Positions 15,102-25,177 are shown, numbered from the stretch's first letter. The stretch is DNA of 64,000 bases from JAUILA01 sp964563925 (GCA_964563925.1 CAZLZD010000003.1:62001-126000), one strand, 5' to 3'. The notes: a model not told the origin generated them from the sequence alone. Numbers and translations are program-made.

Positions 15102-17561
15102 ATGAAAAAACTGCTTATTCTATTATTGTGCCTCCCTTTTGTTTCTCTGCTGGCTCAGAAGAAGGACAAAGGGGGTTCCACCCCGACCCTGCCCTCGGGC
15201 ATTGCCGCCAAAACAGCCGGAATGCAAAAAATGGAAGGGTTCTTTGATTTTTATTATGATCCCAAAGGCGACAAGGTCATGCTCGTTATTGACAAGTTTG
15301 ACGAAGAGTTCCTTTATGTGCATTCGCTGGCGGCCGGGGTCGGCTCCAATGATATCGGACTGGATAAAAATCAGCTGGGCGGTACCGAAGTCGTTTACTT
15401 TGAACGTCACGGCAGCAAAATCCTGCTTTTCGAATCCAATTACGACTACCGGGCCATCAGCGACAATCCCCAGGAAAGAATGGCAGTGGCCGATGCGTTT
15501 GCCCGGAATGTTGTTTGGGGGTTTACCCTGGTTACGGAAGAAGAGGGCAAGGTGCTTGTGGATGCCACGGAATTTCTGATGCAGGATGCGCACGACGTGG
15601 CCGGCACACTCAGGTCACGGGACCAGGGTACCTGGTCGGTAGAAAAGGACCGTTCGGCGGTGTACCTTGAGCGAACCAAAAATTTTCCGGAGAATTCTGA
15701 ATTTGAAATGATCCTCACCTTCACCGGAAAAGGGGCGGGCCGGCAACTGCGTTCGGTAAGTCCGTCGGAATACAGCTTTACGGTGCGTCAGCACCATTCC
15801 TTTATCAAGTTGCCGGAACCCGGGTACACGCCACGGCCGTTTGATCCGCGGGCAGGATATTACGGCATGTCGTATTATGACTACGCAACGCCGATCAGTG
15901 AGCCGCTGGAAAAAAAGTTTATCACCCGGCACCGTCTGCAAAAGAAGGATCCGTCGGCCACAGTAAGTGACCCGGTGGAACCCATTATATATTATTTGGA
16001 TCCGGGCACCCCGGAGCCCATCCGATCGGCCCTCGTGGAAGGGGCCCGCTGGTGGAACCAGGCGTTTGAGGCGGCGGGTTACCGCAATGCATTCCAGGTG
16101 GAAATCCTCCCCGAAGATGCCGACCCCATGGATGTCCGGTATAACATGATCAACTGGGTGCACCGCTCGACCCGGGGCTGGTCGTACGGGTCTTCGGTGA
16201 CTGATCCGCGGACAGGAGAGATCATCAAGGGCCATGTACTGCTGGGCTCGCTGCGTGTCAGGCAGGATTTTCTCATCGCTGAGGCACTGCTGGCCCCGTA
16301 CGAGAACGGCGAGGAAGTTCCGGCAGAGATGCAGGAAATGGCCCTGGCCAGGCTCCGCCAGTTGTCGGCGCACGAGGTAGGCCATACCCTGGGACTGTCA
16401 CACAGCTACTCATCGAGCACCGAAGACCGGGCCTCGGTGATGGACTACCCGCATCCGCTGATCGAACTGCGCGGACGGCGCATCGACCTGAGCAATGCCT
16501 ACGATGACAAGATCGGTGCATGGGACAAGGTGGCGATCACCTACGGCTACCAGGATTTTCCGGACGGAACCGATGAAAAAAAGGCGCTTGAGGATATTAT
16601 TCAAAAGTCCCTGGCTGAAGGTCTGACCTTTTTATCCGACCAGGACGCGAGGCCCGTTTCCGGGGCCCATCCCTATGCCCACCTGTGGGACAACGGGGCA
16701 AATGCTTCTGACGAGCTCAGCCACATCCTGGATGTGCGGGCGGTGGCGCTGGACCGCTTCGGGGAGAATAATATACGCCAGGGAACGCCCTACGCCCAAC
16801 TGGAATCCGTTCTTGTTCCGCTTTATTTTCTGCACAGATACCAGACGGAGGCCGCGGTGAAACTGATCGGCGGACTGAATTACCGGTATGCATTGCGGGG
16901 TGACGGACAACTGATTACCGAATGGGTGGATCCCGGTGAACAGAAAAAAGCACTGGAGCAGTTGATGAAGACGGTCGATCCGGAGGTGCTGACGCTGCCG
17001 GAAGACATACTTGCGCTCATACCACCCATGGAATTGTCGGCCTACCGCAACCGGGAAATGGTTAAAGTACGTACCGGGGTGGTATTTGACCCGTTGGGCG
17101 CTGCTGAAAGCGCAGCCGGGATGACCATGTCACTACTATTCCATCCCGCCCGCGCTGAACGGTTGGTAGAGTTTCATGCACGGGAACGAGCACAGCCGGG
17201 ACTTGATGAGGTGATCAATGTGGTCCTTGAAGAAACAGTCAAAGGCAGTACGCCGTCCGGACTGGCCGGAGAAACCAAACGGGTAGTGGATCACGTGGTA
17301 GTAAATTCCCTTATTTCCCTTGCGCAGAATGCCTCTACCGGGCACCAGGCCCGTGCCCTCACCCTGCAGTCCCTGAAATCCCTGGCTGGCTGGGCCGGTG
17401 AGCGGGCGGGAAGTTCTGCAGAGGGGGCTCATTATGCATTAATACAGTCCAGGATTTCCAAATTTCTGGACAAACCTGATGAGTTTAAGGTCATGCCTGC
17501 ACTGAATCCGCCCGATGGTTCGCCGATTGGTGCTATCTTTGGGTCAGGATGTGAATGGTAA
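15102..17561 (+). CDS. Zinc-dependent metzincin-type metalloprotease
   Basis: An 819-residue exported protein. The signal peptide (MKKLLILLLCLPFVSLLAQ) is followed by a long N-terminal region of the DUF5117/DUF5118 type. The catalytic motif HEVGHTLGLSH starts at residue 424, with the downstream Met-turn SVMDYP. HExxHxxGxxH plus a Met-turn defines a metzincin. The C-terminal 350 residues match the DUF4953-like arrangement of these large Bacteroidota proteases. It probably degrades extracellular or periplasmic protein. rluD begins 3 bases after the stop and may be cotranscribed. Confidence 0.88.
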   Translation: MKKLLILLLCLPFVSLLAQKKDKGGSTPTLPSGIAAKTAGMQKMEGFFDFYYDPKGDKVMLVIDKFDEEFLYVHSLAAGVGSNDIGLDKNQLGGTEVVYFERHGSKILLFESNYDYRAISDNPQERMAVADAFARNVVWGFTLVTEEEGKVLVDATEFLMQDAHDVAGTLRSRDQGTWSVEKDRSAVYLERTKNFPENSEFEMILTFTGKGAGRQLRSVSPSEYSFTVRQHHSFIKLPEPGYTPRPFDPRAGYYGMSYYDYATPISEPLEKKFITRHRLQKKDPSATVSDPVEPIIYYLDPGTPEPIRSALVEGARWWNQAFEAAGYRNAFQVEILPEDADPMDVRYNMINWVHRSTRGWSYGSSVTDPRTGEIIKGHVLLGSLRVRQDFLIAEALLAPYENGEEVPAEMQEMALARLRQLSAHEVGHTLGLSHSYSSSTEDRASVMDYPHPLIELRGRRIDLSNAYDDKIGAWDKVAITYGYQDFPDGTDEKKALEDIIQKSLAEGLTFLSDQDARPVSGAHPYAHLWDNGANASDELSHILDVRAVALDRFGENNIRQGTPYAQLESVLVPLYFLHRYQTEAAVKLIGGLNYRYALRGDGQLITEWVDPGEQKKALEQLMKTVDPEVLTLPEDILALIPPMELSAYRNREMVKVRTGVVFDPLGAAESAAGMTMSLLFHPARAERLVEFHARERAQPGLDEVINVVLEETVKGSTPSGLAGETKRVVDHVVVNSLISLAQNASTGHQARALTLQSLKSLAGWAGERAGSSAEGAHYALIQSRISKFLDKPDEFKVMPALNPPDGSPIGAIFGSGCEW

Positions 17562-17564
17562 TCT

Positions 17565-18581
17565 ATGACAGATCAGGACGAAGACGACGAATTATATGAA
17601 CACCACCGGATTGTAGTGGACCCGGGTCAGGCGCCATTGCGGATTGATAAGTTCTTGCAGGACAAGCTTTCGAATGTCACCCGCAACAGGATCCAGTCAG
17701 GGATACGGGATGGATATGTGGAGGTGAATGACGAATCAGTCAAACCTAATTATAAGGTAAAGCCAGGCGATGTGGTGGTCGTTTCGTTTCCGGAGCCTCC
17801 GCGGGACACGGAAGTAATCCCGGAAGATATTCCGCTTAATATCGTTTTTGAGGACGACGATTTGCTCATTGTCAACAAGGAAGCCGGTATGGTGGTCCAC
17901 CCGGCGTATCAGAACTGGACGGGCACACTGGTCAATGCCCTGGCGTATCATTTCAAGAACCTCCCCGAAATGGCCGGCAATGACGGAAGACCAGGCCTTG
18001 TCCACAGGATCGACAAGGACACATCCGGTTTGCTGGTAATTGCCAAAACGCAAAGGGCCATGAACCACCTGGCAAAGCAGTTTTACGACCACAGCATTGA
18101 ACGTACCTACCTGGCCCTGGTCTGGGGTATTCCGGAACCGGAAACGGGGACGATCGATATCAGCCTCGGCCGCAGTCCTAAGGACCGCCGCGTGACCATG
18201 GCATTTGAAGATCCGGAAGCAGGCAGGCGGGCGGTGACCCATTATGAAGTGGTGGAGACGCTGCGCTATGTTTCCCTGGTGCGTTGCAAACTGGAGACCG
18301 GACGTACCCACCAGATCCGGGCCCATATGAAATATCTGGGTCACCCCCTCTTCAATGATACTACCTACGGAGGGGACAAGGTGCTGAAGGGCACGGTATT
18401 CTCCAAGTATAAAAGCTTTGTGGAGAATGCCTTTAAACTGATCGAGGGCCAGGCGCTGCATGCCGCCACCCTGGGATTTGTCCACCCCGCCACCGGAAAG
18501 CCGGTGAGGTTTGAGGCGCCGCTGCCTGAGGATTTCCAGCAGGTACTTGAGAAATGGAGGCATTACGTGCAATACAACTAA
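17565..18581 (+). CDS. rluD: RluA-family 23S rRNA pseudouridine synthase (RluD-like)
   Basis: A 338-residue protein. The S4 RNA-binding domain is at about residues 22-85 (RIDKFLQDKL...). The catalytic domain carries HRIDKDTSG from residue 147 with the catalytic Asp at 150, and the RTHQIRAHM motif near residue 250. RluD modifies uridines in helix 69 of 23S rRNA and supports ribosome assembly. Its gene starts 3 bases after the metalloprotease stop. A TATCTTTG box inside the end of that gene (17534-17541) could serve as its own promoter. RluC-type specificity cannot be excluded. Confidence 0.88.
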   Translation: MTDQDEDDELYEHHRIVVDPGQAPLRIDKFLQDKLSNVTRNRIQSGIRDGYVEVNDESVKPNYKVKPGDVVVVSFPEPPRDTEVIPEDIPLNIVFEDDDLLIVNKEAGMVVHPAYQNWTGTLVNALAYHFKNLPEMAGNDGRPGLVHRIDKDTSGLLVIAKTQRAMNHLAKQFYDHSIERTYLALVWGIPEPETGTIDISLGRSPKDRRVTMAFEDPEAGRRAVTHYEVVETLRYVSLVRCKLETGRTHQIRAHMKYLGHPLFNDTTYGGDKVLKGTVFSKYKSFVENAFKLIEGQALHAATLGFVHPATGKPVRFEAPLPEDFQQVLEKWRHYVQYN

Positions 18582-18645
18582 AGCCCCGTTTTTCTTGCCG
18601 TCCGGATGACGGGCATTATTCGTGCTATTTCACTAATTTCGGGAC

Positions 18646-19578
18646 ATGACGCTTATTCAACTGGAGTACATTGTGGCCGTCGATACGCACCGGCATTTCG
18701 GGAGAGCGGCCGACAGCTGTCACGTGACTCAGCCCACGCTGAGTATGCAGATCCATAAACTGGAGGAGCAGCTTGGGGTAACTATCTTCGACCGGCAAAA
18801 GCAGCCGATAATACCCACTGAGACCGGTAAGCGTATCATTGAGCAGGCCAGGAAAACGTTGCATGAAAGCCGCAAGATTGAAGAAATGATCAGGATGGAA
18901 AAGGGGGAGATGACGGGGACCCTCAATATAGGCATCATTCCCACGCTGTCACCTTACCTGCTCCCCCTGTTTATCAACCAGTTCCTTGAGCGTTACCCGG
19001 AAATTCACCTGAATGTAGAGGAGCTTGTGACTGAGGAAATTCTCCGACGCCTTAAAACGGAAGAGCTTGACCTCGGGCTCCTGGTGAGCCCGCTGGATGA
19101 ATCCACCTTACGGACCCGGACGATCTTTCATGAAGAATTCATCGCCTATGTTTCGCATCGCAGTCCGCTGTTTCAAAAGGAAAAGCTGTCCTACAAAGAC
19201 CTAGATACCTCCGAGTTATTACTCCTGAATGAAGGTCATTGTTTCCGGGAGCAGGTCCTGAACATCTGTCAGCATTATCACCAGCGCGAGAGCCGTTTCA
19301 GGTATGAAAGCGGATCCCTGGAAGCATTGAAGCGCCTGGTGGACAAGCATGGAGGGATTACCTTGCTGCCGGCACTGGCTACCATGGATATGGACACCGG
19401 GTCAAAAAAACACCTGCGCTATTTTGATGCGCCGGTTCCCACCCGCGAGGTAAGCCTGGCCAGTCACACAAATTTTCTGAAGGTAAGGATTGCCGAGGCA
19501 CTTTTTGAGGAGATCAGGCAGTCCGTACCCGAATACTTTAATATTACCAAGAACAATGAAATTATCCGATGGAAATAA
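18646..19578 (+). CDS. oxyR: OxyR-type LysR-family peroxide sensor
   Basis: A 310-residue LysR regulator. The N-terminal winged helix-turn-helix (FGRAADSCHVTQPTLSMQIHKLE) is followed by an effector domain with the redox pair Cys199 and Cys208 in GHCFREQVLNIC. By direct count these positions equal those of the peroxide-sensing disulfide in E. coli OxyR, with the same 8-residue spacing. It should activate oxidative-defence genes when oxidised by H2O2. The trans-sulfuration gene overlaps its last 23 bases. No catalase or peroxiredoxin gene is adjacent. Confidence 0.9.
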   Translation: MTLIQLEYIVAVDTHRHFGRAADSCHVTQPTLSMQIHKLEEQLGVTIFDRQKQPIIPTETGKRIIEQARKTLHESRKIEEMIRMEKGEMTGTLNIGIIPTLSPYLLPLFINQFLERYPEIHLNVEELVTEEILRRLKTEELDLGLLVSPLDESTLRTRTIFHEEFIAYVSHRSPLFQKEKLSYKDLDTSELLLLNEGHCFREQVLNICQHYHQRESRFRYESGSLEALKRLVDKHGGITLLPALATMDMDTGSKKHLRYFDAPVPTREVSLASHTNFLKVRIAEALFEEIRQSVPEYFNITKNNEIIRWK

Positions 19579-20707
19579 ACACTGGGGGCTTGCCACCCGG
19601 TGCCTGCACAGTGGAAGCATAGTTGATGGCCGGCGTACCGGCCTGGTAACGCCGCTGTATGCCGCAACGGCATTTGCCTATCTTGATGTGGACGAGTACG
19701 CCTATCCGCGCAATTTCAATGTGCCTAACCAGAAAGTGCTGGCCGATAAGATATGTGCACTGGAAGGGGCGGAAGACGGACTGGTGTTCAGTTCCGGCAT
19801 GGGAGCGATATTCACCACGCTGATCGCCTTGCTCTCCCCCGGTGACCATGCGATCTTTCAGAATGATCTTTACGGAGGGACGCATTATGCCATCACGTCG
19901 GAACTCAGCCGGCTGGGGATCGATTATACCTTCATTGACCAGGTGGATGAGGCCTCCCTGGAGAATGCGCGGCACAACAAGACGCGGTTGGTTTACATTG
20001 AGACCCCTTCCAACCCGTTACTCCAGATCATTGACATGGAGCTTGTGGCCAACTGGGCCTCGAAACACGGTATCATCTCCTGTATCGACAATACCTTTGC
20101 CTCCCCGGTCAACCAGAACCCGATTGTCCATGGTATTGACGTGGTTATGCACAGCGCGACCAAATACCTTGGAGGGCACAGTGATCTCTCTGCCGGTGCC
20201 GTGGTATCAACGCGGGATCTCATCGGGAAAATACGCCATGCCGCCGTCAATACCGGTGCCGTACTGAATGCCCAGGTGTGCCATTTGCTGGAGCGAAGTA
20301 TAAAGACCCTGACGATCAGGGTGCGCCAGCAGAATGAAAATGCGATGGCGCTTGCTGAATTTCTTTCTGCCCACGACATGACAGACCGGGTCTATTATCC
20401 CGGACTCGAATCGCATCCCGGCCATGCCCTGGCCAGAAAGCAGATGCACGGATTCGGGGCCATGCTGTCATTCGAAGTGAAAGGAGACCCCGATCGGTTT
20501 GTGGACCGGCTTTCGCTGATCGCTCCTGCCATGAGCCTTGGCGGGGTGGAAAGCACCATAACCTCACCCAGACTGACGTCGCACTCAAAACCAGGCCCTG
20601 AAGCCCGAAAGAAAGCAGGCATCTCGGATAACCTGCTGCGCCTTTCGGTAGGGATTGAAGAAATAGACGACCTGAAAGAAGATTTGCGAAATGCGTTGAA
20701 GCAATGA
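19556..20707 (+). CDS. Cys/Met-metabolism PLP enzyme (cystathionine gamma-synthase/lyase family)
   Basis: A 383-residue protein from the ATG at 19556 (MKLSDGNK), which overlaps oxyR by 23 bases. A longer frame open to 19490 reads an oxyR-overlapping segment with no family resemblance. The PLP lysine is Lys203 in SATKYLGGH. The phosphate-binding segment (FSSGMGAIFTTL) and the SLGGVESTITSP motif are typical of the trans-sulfuration family. It could make cystathionine or cleave cystathionine or methionine; the family members are hard to separate by eye. The downstream kinase gene overlaps its stop by 4 bases, so oxyR, this gene and the kinase form one transcription unit. Confidence 0.87.
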   Translation: MKLSDGNKHWGLATRCLHSGSIVDGRRTGLVTPLYAATAFAYLDVDEYAYPRNFNVPNQKVLADKICALEGAEDGLVFSSGMGAIFTTLIALLSPGDHAIFQNDLYGGTHYAITSELSRLGIDYTFIDQVDEASLENARHNKTRLVYIETPSNPLLQIIDMELVANWASKHGIISCIDNTFASPVNQNPIVHGIDVVMHSATKYLGGHSDLSAGAVVSTRDLIGKIRHAAVNTGAVLNAQVCHLLERSIKTLTIRVRQQNENAMALAEFLSAHDMTDRVYYPGLESHPGHALARKQMHGFGAMLSFEVKGDPDRFVDRLSLIAPAMSLGGVESTITSPRLTSHSKPGPEARKKAGISDNLLRLSVGIEEIDDLKEDLRNALKQ

Positions 20708-21570
20708 GTTCGCTCCCCGCCGATATTACCCAGGCAGTAACGGACCAGTGCGGAAGAATCCTGGATGTGAAACCCGTTACAGGGGGATGCATTAACAATG
20801 GCGCCCGTATTGAAACCGAGAATGGCGTGTTTTTTATCAAGTGGAACGACAGGGGATCCTACCCGGGCATGTTTCATGCCGAAGCGAAGGGGTTGAACTT
20901 GCTGGCTTCAGCCAACACCATACGAATACCGGAGGTAGTGTATATCCTGGAAGGCGAGGAGCATGACGGCTTGCTGCTTGAATGGATTGAAACGAGGCGG
21001 ACGACGGTGTTGTCCGGCGAACGAATGGGCCGACAGCTTGCGGGTGTTCATCGCCATTCTGCGGACGAGTACGGACTCGACCATTCCAATTTCATGGGAA
21101 GTCTTCCCCAGCGCAATACACCCACAAAGGACCTGGTTACGTTTTTCGTGGAGGAACGATTGGAACCCCAGGTTGACCTGGCTTTCTCCCGCGGGGCATT
21201 CTCCCCTGATTTCGCCACAGTCATCGAGAAATTCTACGATACGCTGCCCGGACTGTTTGAAGAGGAACCCCCTTCGCTTATCCATGGGGACCTCTGGAGC
21301 GGCAATTACCTGGTCACCGAGGAAGAAGAACCGGTACTGATTGATCCGGCAGTTGCGTACGGACACCGGGAAATGGACATAGCCATGACCACGCTCTTTG
21401 GCGGATTCCCGCAATCCTTTTACGAGGCCTACAAGGAAACCTTTCCGCTGGCTCCGGGCTATGAAGACCGGCTTGACATATACAACCTCTACCCGCTCCT
21501 GGTGCATGTCAATCTTTTCGGCGGGGGCTATGCCGCACAGGTAAAACAAATCATTCAGCGTTATGTCTGA
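20704..21570 (+). CDS. Fructosamine kinase-family protein
   Basis: A 288-residue protein of the fructosamine kinase/aminoglycoside phosphotransferase-like fold. The ATP-side lysine is in FFIKWN (about residue 44). The catalytic loop HGDLWSGN starts at residue 194 and the metal-binding Asp is in LIDPAVAYG. Bacterial members phosphorylate protein-bound or free ribulosamines and fructosamines, starting removal of sugar damage. It overlaps the trans-sulfuration gene by 4 bases (ATGA) behind oxyR, a setting that suggests repair of damaged metabolites or proteins under oxidative stress. Confidence 0.88.
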   Translation: MSSLPADITQAVTDQCGRILDVKPVTGGCINNGARIETENGVFFIKWNDRGSYPGMFHAEAKGLNLLASANTIRIPEVVYILEGEEHDGLLLEWIETRRTTVLSGERMGRQLAGVHRHSADEYGLDHSNFMGSLPQRNTPTKDLVTFFVEERLEPQVDLAFSRGAFSPDFATVIEKFYDTLPGLFEEEPPSLIHGDLWSGNYLVTEEEEPVLIDPAVAYGHREMDIAMTTLFGGFPQSFYEAYKETFPLAPGYEDRLDIYNLYPLLVHVNLFGGGYAAQVKQIIQRYV

Positions 21571-21704
21571 GGCCACGATCATTAGCCGTAGAAAAAATTC
21601 TACATGCACTAAGATTCCCCTGGCGTAAAAACGCTGCGCGTCTGCCGGAAAGCAGTTTAAGGTCCGAGGCATGCTTTTTTCTCTGGTAAGACAAAAAAGC
21701 AACC

Positions 21705-22364
21705 ATGAAATCAATACATATTTTTACCGGCATTATTTTATTTCTCTGCGCGGCCTGCGGGCAGGGACAGGTTGAGCAAGAGGATGTGGCAGCTTCTGAA
21801 TACGCGGACATTCCCAATGATACCGTAGTCACTGGAGAATTTGTGGATACGGAGAAGTGGATCAACCAGTATATCCGTGCGCATCCGGATATCGCTTTTT
21901 ATTACATGCCCTCAGATACGGGACGATTCAAAACCGTGGATGGAAATTATACCGTCGTCGTCGACAACGTGGAAGTTGTGGCAGACCGCGATGAAGTTTA
22001 TAAATACTTCCGCCTGAAGTACGGCGAACGCATGAGGGAAATGGCCGAATTCAACTCGGGGATTACGCAAGAGGCCGAGCCCGAGCCTGGCTATCCCTCC
22101 TACCTGGCCAAAGTAGACTCCCTTGTGGAGGTTGATACAACCCTGAAAGCAACTGTTTTTGTAGAACTGATTATCGATGAGACAGGTGAAATTGATAATG
22201 CCCGGGTGGTGGACGGACTGTACGGACAGGACTGGGACAGCGAAGTGGAATCGGAAGTCCTCAATGCTGTCATGAGCCTGGATATTCCCTGGAAGCCCGC
22301 CCTGAAAAACGGGGAACCCACCTCAATGCGCATTGAAATTCCCGTCGACATCGGCCAGGGATGA
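21705..22364 (+). CDS. Lipoprotein with TonB-C-like domain
   Basis: A 219-residue predicted lipoprotein. The signal ends in the lipobox L-C-A-A-C near residue 18. The C-terminal 75 residues read like a TonB C-terminal domain without a membrane anchor: VFVELIIDETGEIDNARVVDG, then WKPALKNGEPTSMRIEIPV. The middle part (residues 35-130) has no recognised family. Such proteins probably bind envelope partners, but the function is unknown. It lies 135 bases after the kinase gene and 75 bases before the peptidase, so cotranscription is possible but not evident. Confidence 0.75.
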   Translation: MKSIHIFTGIILFLCAACGQGQVEQEDVAASEYADIPNDTVVTGEFVDTEKWINQYIRAHPDIAFYYMPSDTGRFKTVDGNYTVVVDNVEVVADRDEVYKYFRLKYGERMREMAEFNSGITQEAEPEPGYPSYLAKVDSLVEVDTTLKATVFVELIIDETGEIDNARVVDGLYGQDWDSEVESEVLNAVMSLDIPWKPALKNGEPTSMRIEIPVDIGQG

Positions 22365-22439
22365 AGCGGTTTGCCAGGCAATTTCTCATAACGCAGGACG
22401 TTGTGTAACTTCGAGCCGGAAAGACCCAAAAAACAAAGC

Positions 22440-24617
22440 ATGAAGAACTATTTTATATGCCTCCTAGTCGTTCTGCTGTGGTTTCCCGCCACCGCACAGA
22501 AACAAATAACCATTGATGACCTATTTTCCCGCCCGACCTTTCGCCAGAAAAGTGTATACGGGATTAACTGGATGAACGACGGGCGCTATTACACGGCGCT
22601 TGAAGACAACAATATCGTCAAATACGATGTAACCACCGGGAAAATCGTCAGCACGCTGCTGGACGGATCGACCCTCCAGCCAGCCATTCAGTTTGATGAC
22701 TATCAATATTCGGCCGATCAGTCCAAAATCCTTTTGCGCACCGACCGGCAGGGAATATACCGCCGGTCGTATACCGCCGTATATTATGTCTACAACACCG
22801 GTACAGGCACGCTTTCCCCCCTGTCTGAGCAGGGCCGCCAGTCCTATGCCACATTCTCCCCTGACGGAAAGCGTGTAGCATGGGTAAGGGAGAATAACCT
22901 GTATATCAGGGACCTTGGAACCGGTGAAGAGACGGCCGTTACCACCGACGGGGAGTTCAACCGCCTGATCCATGGAAGTACCGATTGGGTATATGAAGAA
23001 GAATTAAGTTTTACCCGTGCATTTGAATGGTCGGGAGACGGCCAGTACCTGTTTTTCCTGTCTTTTCTGGAAGCTGATGTGCCGGAATTCACCATGCAAT
23101 ACTGGAACCAGGGAGAGCTTTATCCCGAAAATTACCGGTTTAAATACCCCAAGGCCGGAGAAAAAAATTCCGTACTTTCTGCGTCCATATATGATGTCCG
23201 AAATAAATCAGTGAAAAAGGTGGATACGGGCACAGACCAGGAATATTACATTGCACGTATCCGGAGGACCCGAAATCCGCAGGAGTTCTCCCTGGTACGG
23301 CTCAACCGTCTTCAGAACCAGCTGGATATTCTCCATGTAAATGCCTCCACTGCCGAGCCGAAGGTCATTTACTCCGACCGCTATCAGACCTATGTGGATG
23401 TGGATTTTGTGGATGACCTGACCTACCTGGAAGACGGGGAACACTTCATCATTACCAGTGAACGGGACGGCTTCAAGCATATTTACCTTTACAAGGTGGA
23501 CGGCACCCTGGTGAAGCAGGTGACACGCGGGAACTGGGAAGTCGCATCTGTCGCCGGTATCGATGACAGCGGCCGGAAGGTACTGATCTATTACACCTCC
23601 ACCCAGGATTCTCCCATGGAGCGGTACCTTTATGTGACGGACCTGGAAGGTAAGAAAAAGGAAAAGCTCACCTCCGAGCCGGGGATGCATTCGATCAACA
23701 TGAGCCCGGATGAAAAGTATTACATCGACTATTATTCCAATGCCAACCAACCGCTGACCGTCACCCTGTACCGGACGCGCGGCAACCGGAAAGTGAAGGT
23801 GCTTGAAGATAATGCCGAGCTGACCCGTACTGCGGAAGAATATGCCCTCAGGCCCAAGGAATTTTTCTCGTTCCCCACCGTCGACGGCACTTCCCTGAAC
23901 GGATACATGCTGAAGCCGGCAAATATGGCTCCTGACAAGGAATACCCCGTGCTGATCTACCAGTACAGCGGTCCGGGGTCCCAGAACGTCACCAACAGCT
24001 GGGGCGGTGGCCATTTCTACTGGCACCAGATGCTGGTTCAGCAGGGTTATATTGTGGCCGTCATCGATACCCGCGGCACCGGTGCCCGGGGTGCGGAGTT
24101 CAAAAAGTTGACCTACGGGCAGCTGGGGAAATACGAAGTGGAAGATCATATTGAAGGAGCGAAATACCTGGGCGGACTGCCGTATGTGGATGAGGACAGG
24201 ATCGGAATTTGGGGCTGGAGCTATGGGGGCTATATGTCTGCCCTTGCCATCCTCAAAGGGTCCGACGTCTACAAGGCGGCCATTGCCGTGGCTCCGGTCA
24301 CCAACTGGAGATATTATGACACCATTTATACTGAACGGTATATGGGATTGCCCCAAGACAATGCGTCCGGGTATGATGACAATTCTCCCACCAGTCACGC
24401 CGAAAAGCTGGAAGGAAATTTCCTGCTGGTCCACGGGACCGGTGACGACAACGTGCATTTTCAAAATGCGGTGGCCCTGCAGGATGCCCTGATCTCGGCC
24501 GGAAAGCAATTTGATTCGTTTTATTATCCTGACCGTTCGCACGGGATATACGAATACAACGCCCGGCCTCATTTGTATACCATGATGACCCGCTGGCTGG
24601 AGAATAACCTGAAATAA
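22440..24617 (+). CDS. S9-family dipeptidyl peptidase IV-like serine peptidase
   Basis: A 725-residue exported peptidase from the ATG at 22440. An in-frame ATG at 22401 would add 13 residues ahead of the signal peptide (MKNYFICLLVVLLWFPATAQ). An N-terminal beta-propeller (residues 50-460) includes the DPP IV-type Glu motif YEEELS, which anchors substrate amino termini. The C-terminal alpha/beta hydrolase has the nucleophile in GWSYGG (about residue 593), Asp in GTGDDNVH and His in DRSHGIY. It removes X-Pro or X-Ala dipeptides during periplasmic peptide use. The next gene starts inside its stop (TAATG). Confidence 0.93.
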   Translation: MKNYFICLLVVLLWFPATAQKQITIDDLFSRPTFRQKSVYGINWMNDGRYYTALEDNNIVKYDVTTGKIVSTLLDGSTLQPAIQFDDYQYSADQSKILLRTDRQGIYRRSYTAVYYVYNTGTGTLSPLSEQGRQSYATFSPDGKRVAWVRENNLYIRDLGTGEETAVTTDGEFNRLIHGSTDWVYEEELSFTRAFEWSGDGQYLFFLSFLEADVPEFTMQYWNQGELYPENYRFKYPKAGEKNSVLSASIYDVRNKSVKKVDTGTDQEYYIARIRRTRNPQEFSLVRLNRLQNQLDILHVNASTAEPKVIYSDRYQTYVDVDFVDDLTYLEDGEHFIITSERDGFKHIYLYKVDGTLVKQVTRGNWEVASVAGIDDSGRKVLIYYTSTQDSPMERYLYVTDLEGKKKEKLTSEPGMHSINMSPDEKYYIDYYSNANQPLTVTLYRTRGNRKVKVLEDNAELTRTAEEYALRPKEFFSFPTVDGTSLNGYMLKPANMAPDKEYPVLIYQYSGPGSQNVTNSWGGGHFYWHQMLVQQGYIVAVIDTRGTGARGAEFKKLTYGQLGKYEVEDHIEGAKYLGGLPYVDEDRIGIWGWSYGGYMSALAILKGSDVYKAAIAVAPVTNWRYYDTIYTERYMGLPQDNASGYDDNSPTSHAEKLEGNFLLVHGTGDDNVHFQNAVALQDALISAGKQFDSFYYPDRSHGIYEYNARPHLYTMMTRWLENNLK

Positions 24618-25177
24618 TGGCTGCCGGACATCCGAAAGGGGAGCTTTATTTTATCGCCGTGGTGCCGCCGCCTCCGGTGTTTGAAGAAGCCCTTGAGGTC
24701 AAGCATCGATTTTCACGGGAATACGGGACGAAGGCAGCGTTGAAATCACCTCCACATATCACACTTCATATGCCTTTCCGGATGAAAGAGGAGCGGGAGG
24801 ATGAACTTATCCGGAAACTCCGGGGGTCATTGGAAGGCGTGAGCCCATTTCGGCTTGAGCTGGATGGGTTCGGCGCGTTTCCGCCGCGGGTGATTTATAT
24901 CCATGCCAACTTGTCGGAAGAGTTGCGTGAACTATACCACCGGGTACGCAGGCGCATGCAGCAATTCCTTCATACCGATGCCAGTGACTGGAAAAACCGG
25001 GGGTTTACGCCACACCTGACCGTTGCGTTCAGGGACCTTAAGAAAGCACGATTTAAGGAGGCATGGGAGAAATACGGGGGTAAACCCTTCGATGCCTCCT
25101 GGGAAGTTACGGGTATCCACTTGCTCAGGCATAACGGGAAAAACTGGGATGTGCTGAAGGAGATCAGTTTTTACTGA
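24617..25177 (+). CDS. 2'-5' RNA ligase-like 2H phosphoesterase
   Basis: A 186-residue protein of the 2H family. The paired motifs PHITLHM (about residue 51) and PHLTVAF (about residue 134) give the two H-x-T elements that act on cyclic phosphates or 2'-5' bonds in RNA. It has no signal peptide and is cytoplasmic. Its ATG overlaps the stop of the peptidase gene by one base, so it is translationally coupled, though the functions look unrelated. Its 3' end overlaps the convergent DUF6702 gene by 14 bases. Confidence 0.87.
   Translation: MAAGHPKGELYFIAVVPPPPVFEEALEVKHRFSREYGTKAALKSPPHITLHMPFRMKEEREDELIRKLRGSLEGVSPFRLELDGFGAFPPRVIYIHANLSEELRELYHRVRRRMQQFLHTDASDWKNRGFTPHLTVAFRDLKKARFKEAWEKYGGKPFDASWEVTGIHLLRHNGKNWDVLKEISFY

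Noticed and set aside
19490..19555. N-terminal extension of the trans-sulfuration enzyme
   Set aside because: It overlaps oxyR in another frame and has no similarity to the family; the ATG at 19556 gives a normal N-terminus.
23208..24572. Long antisense frame of 454 codons opposite the dipeptidyl peptidase gene
   Set aside because: It is the shadow of a well-supported gene and has no recognisable motifs or start context.
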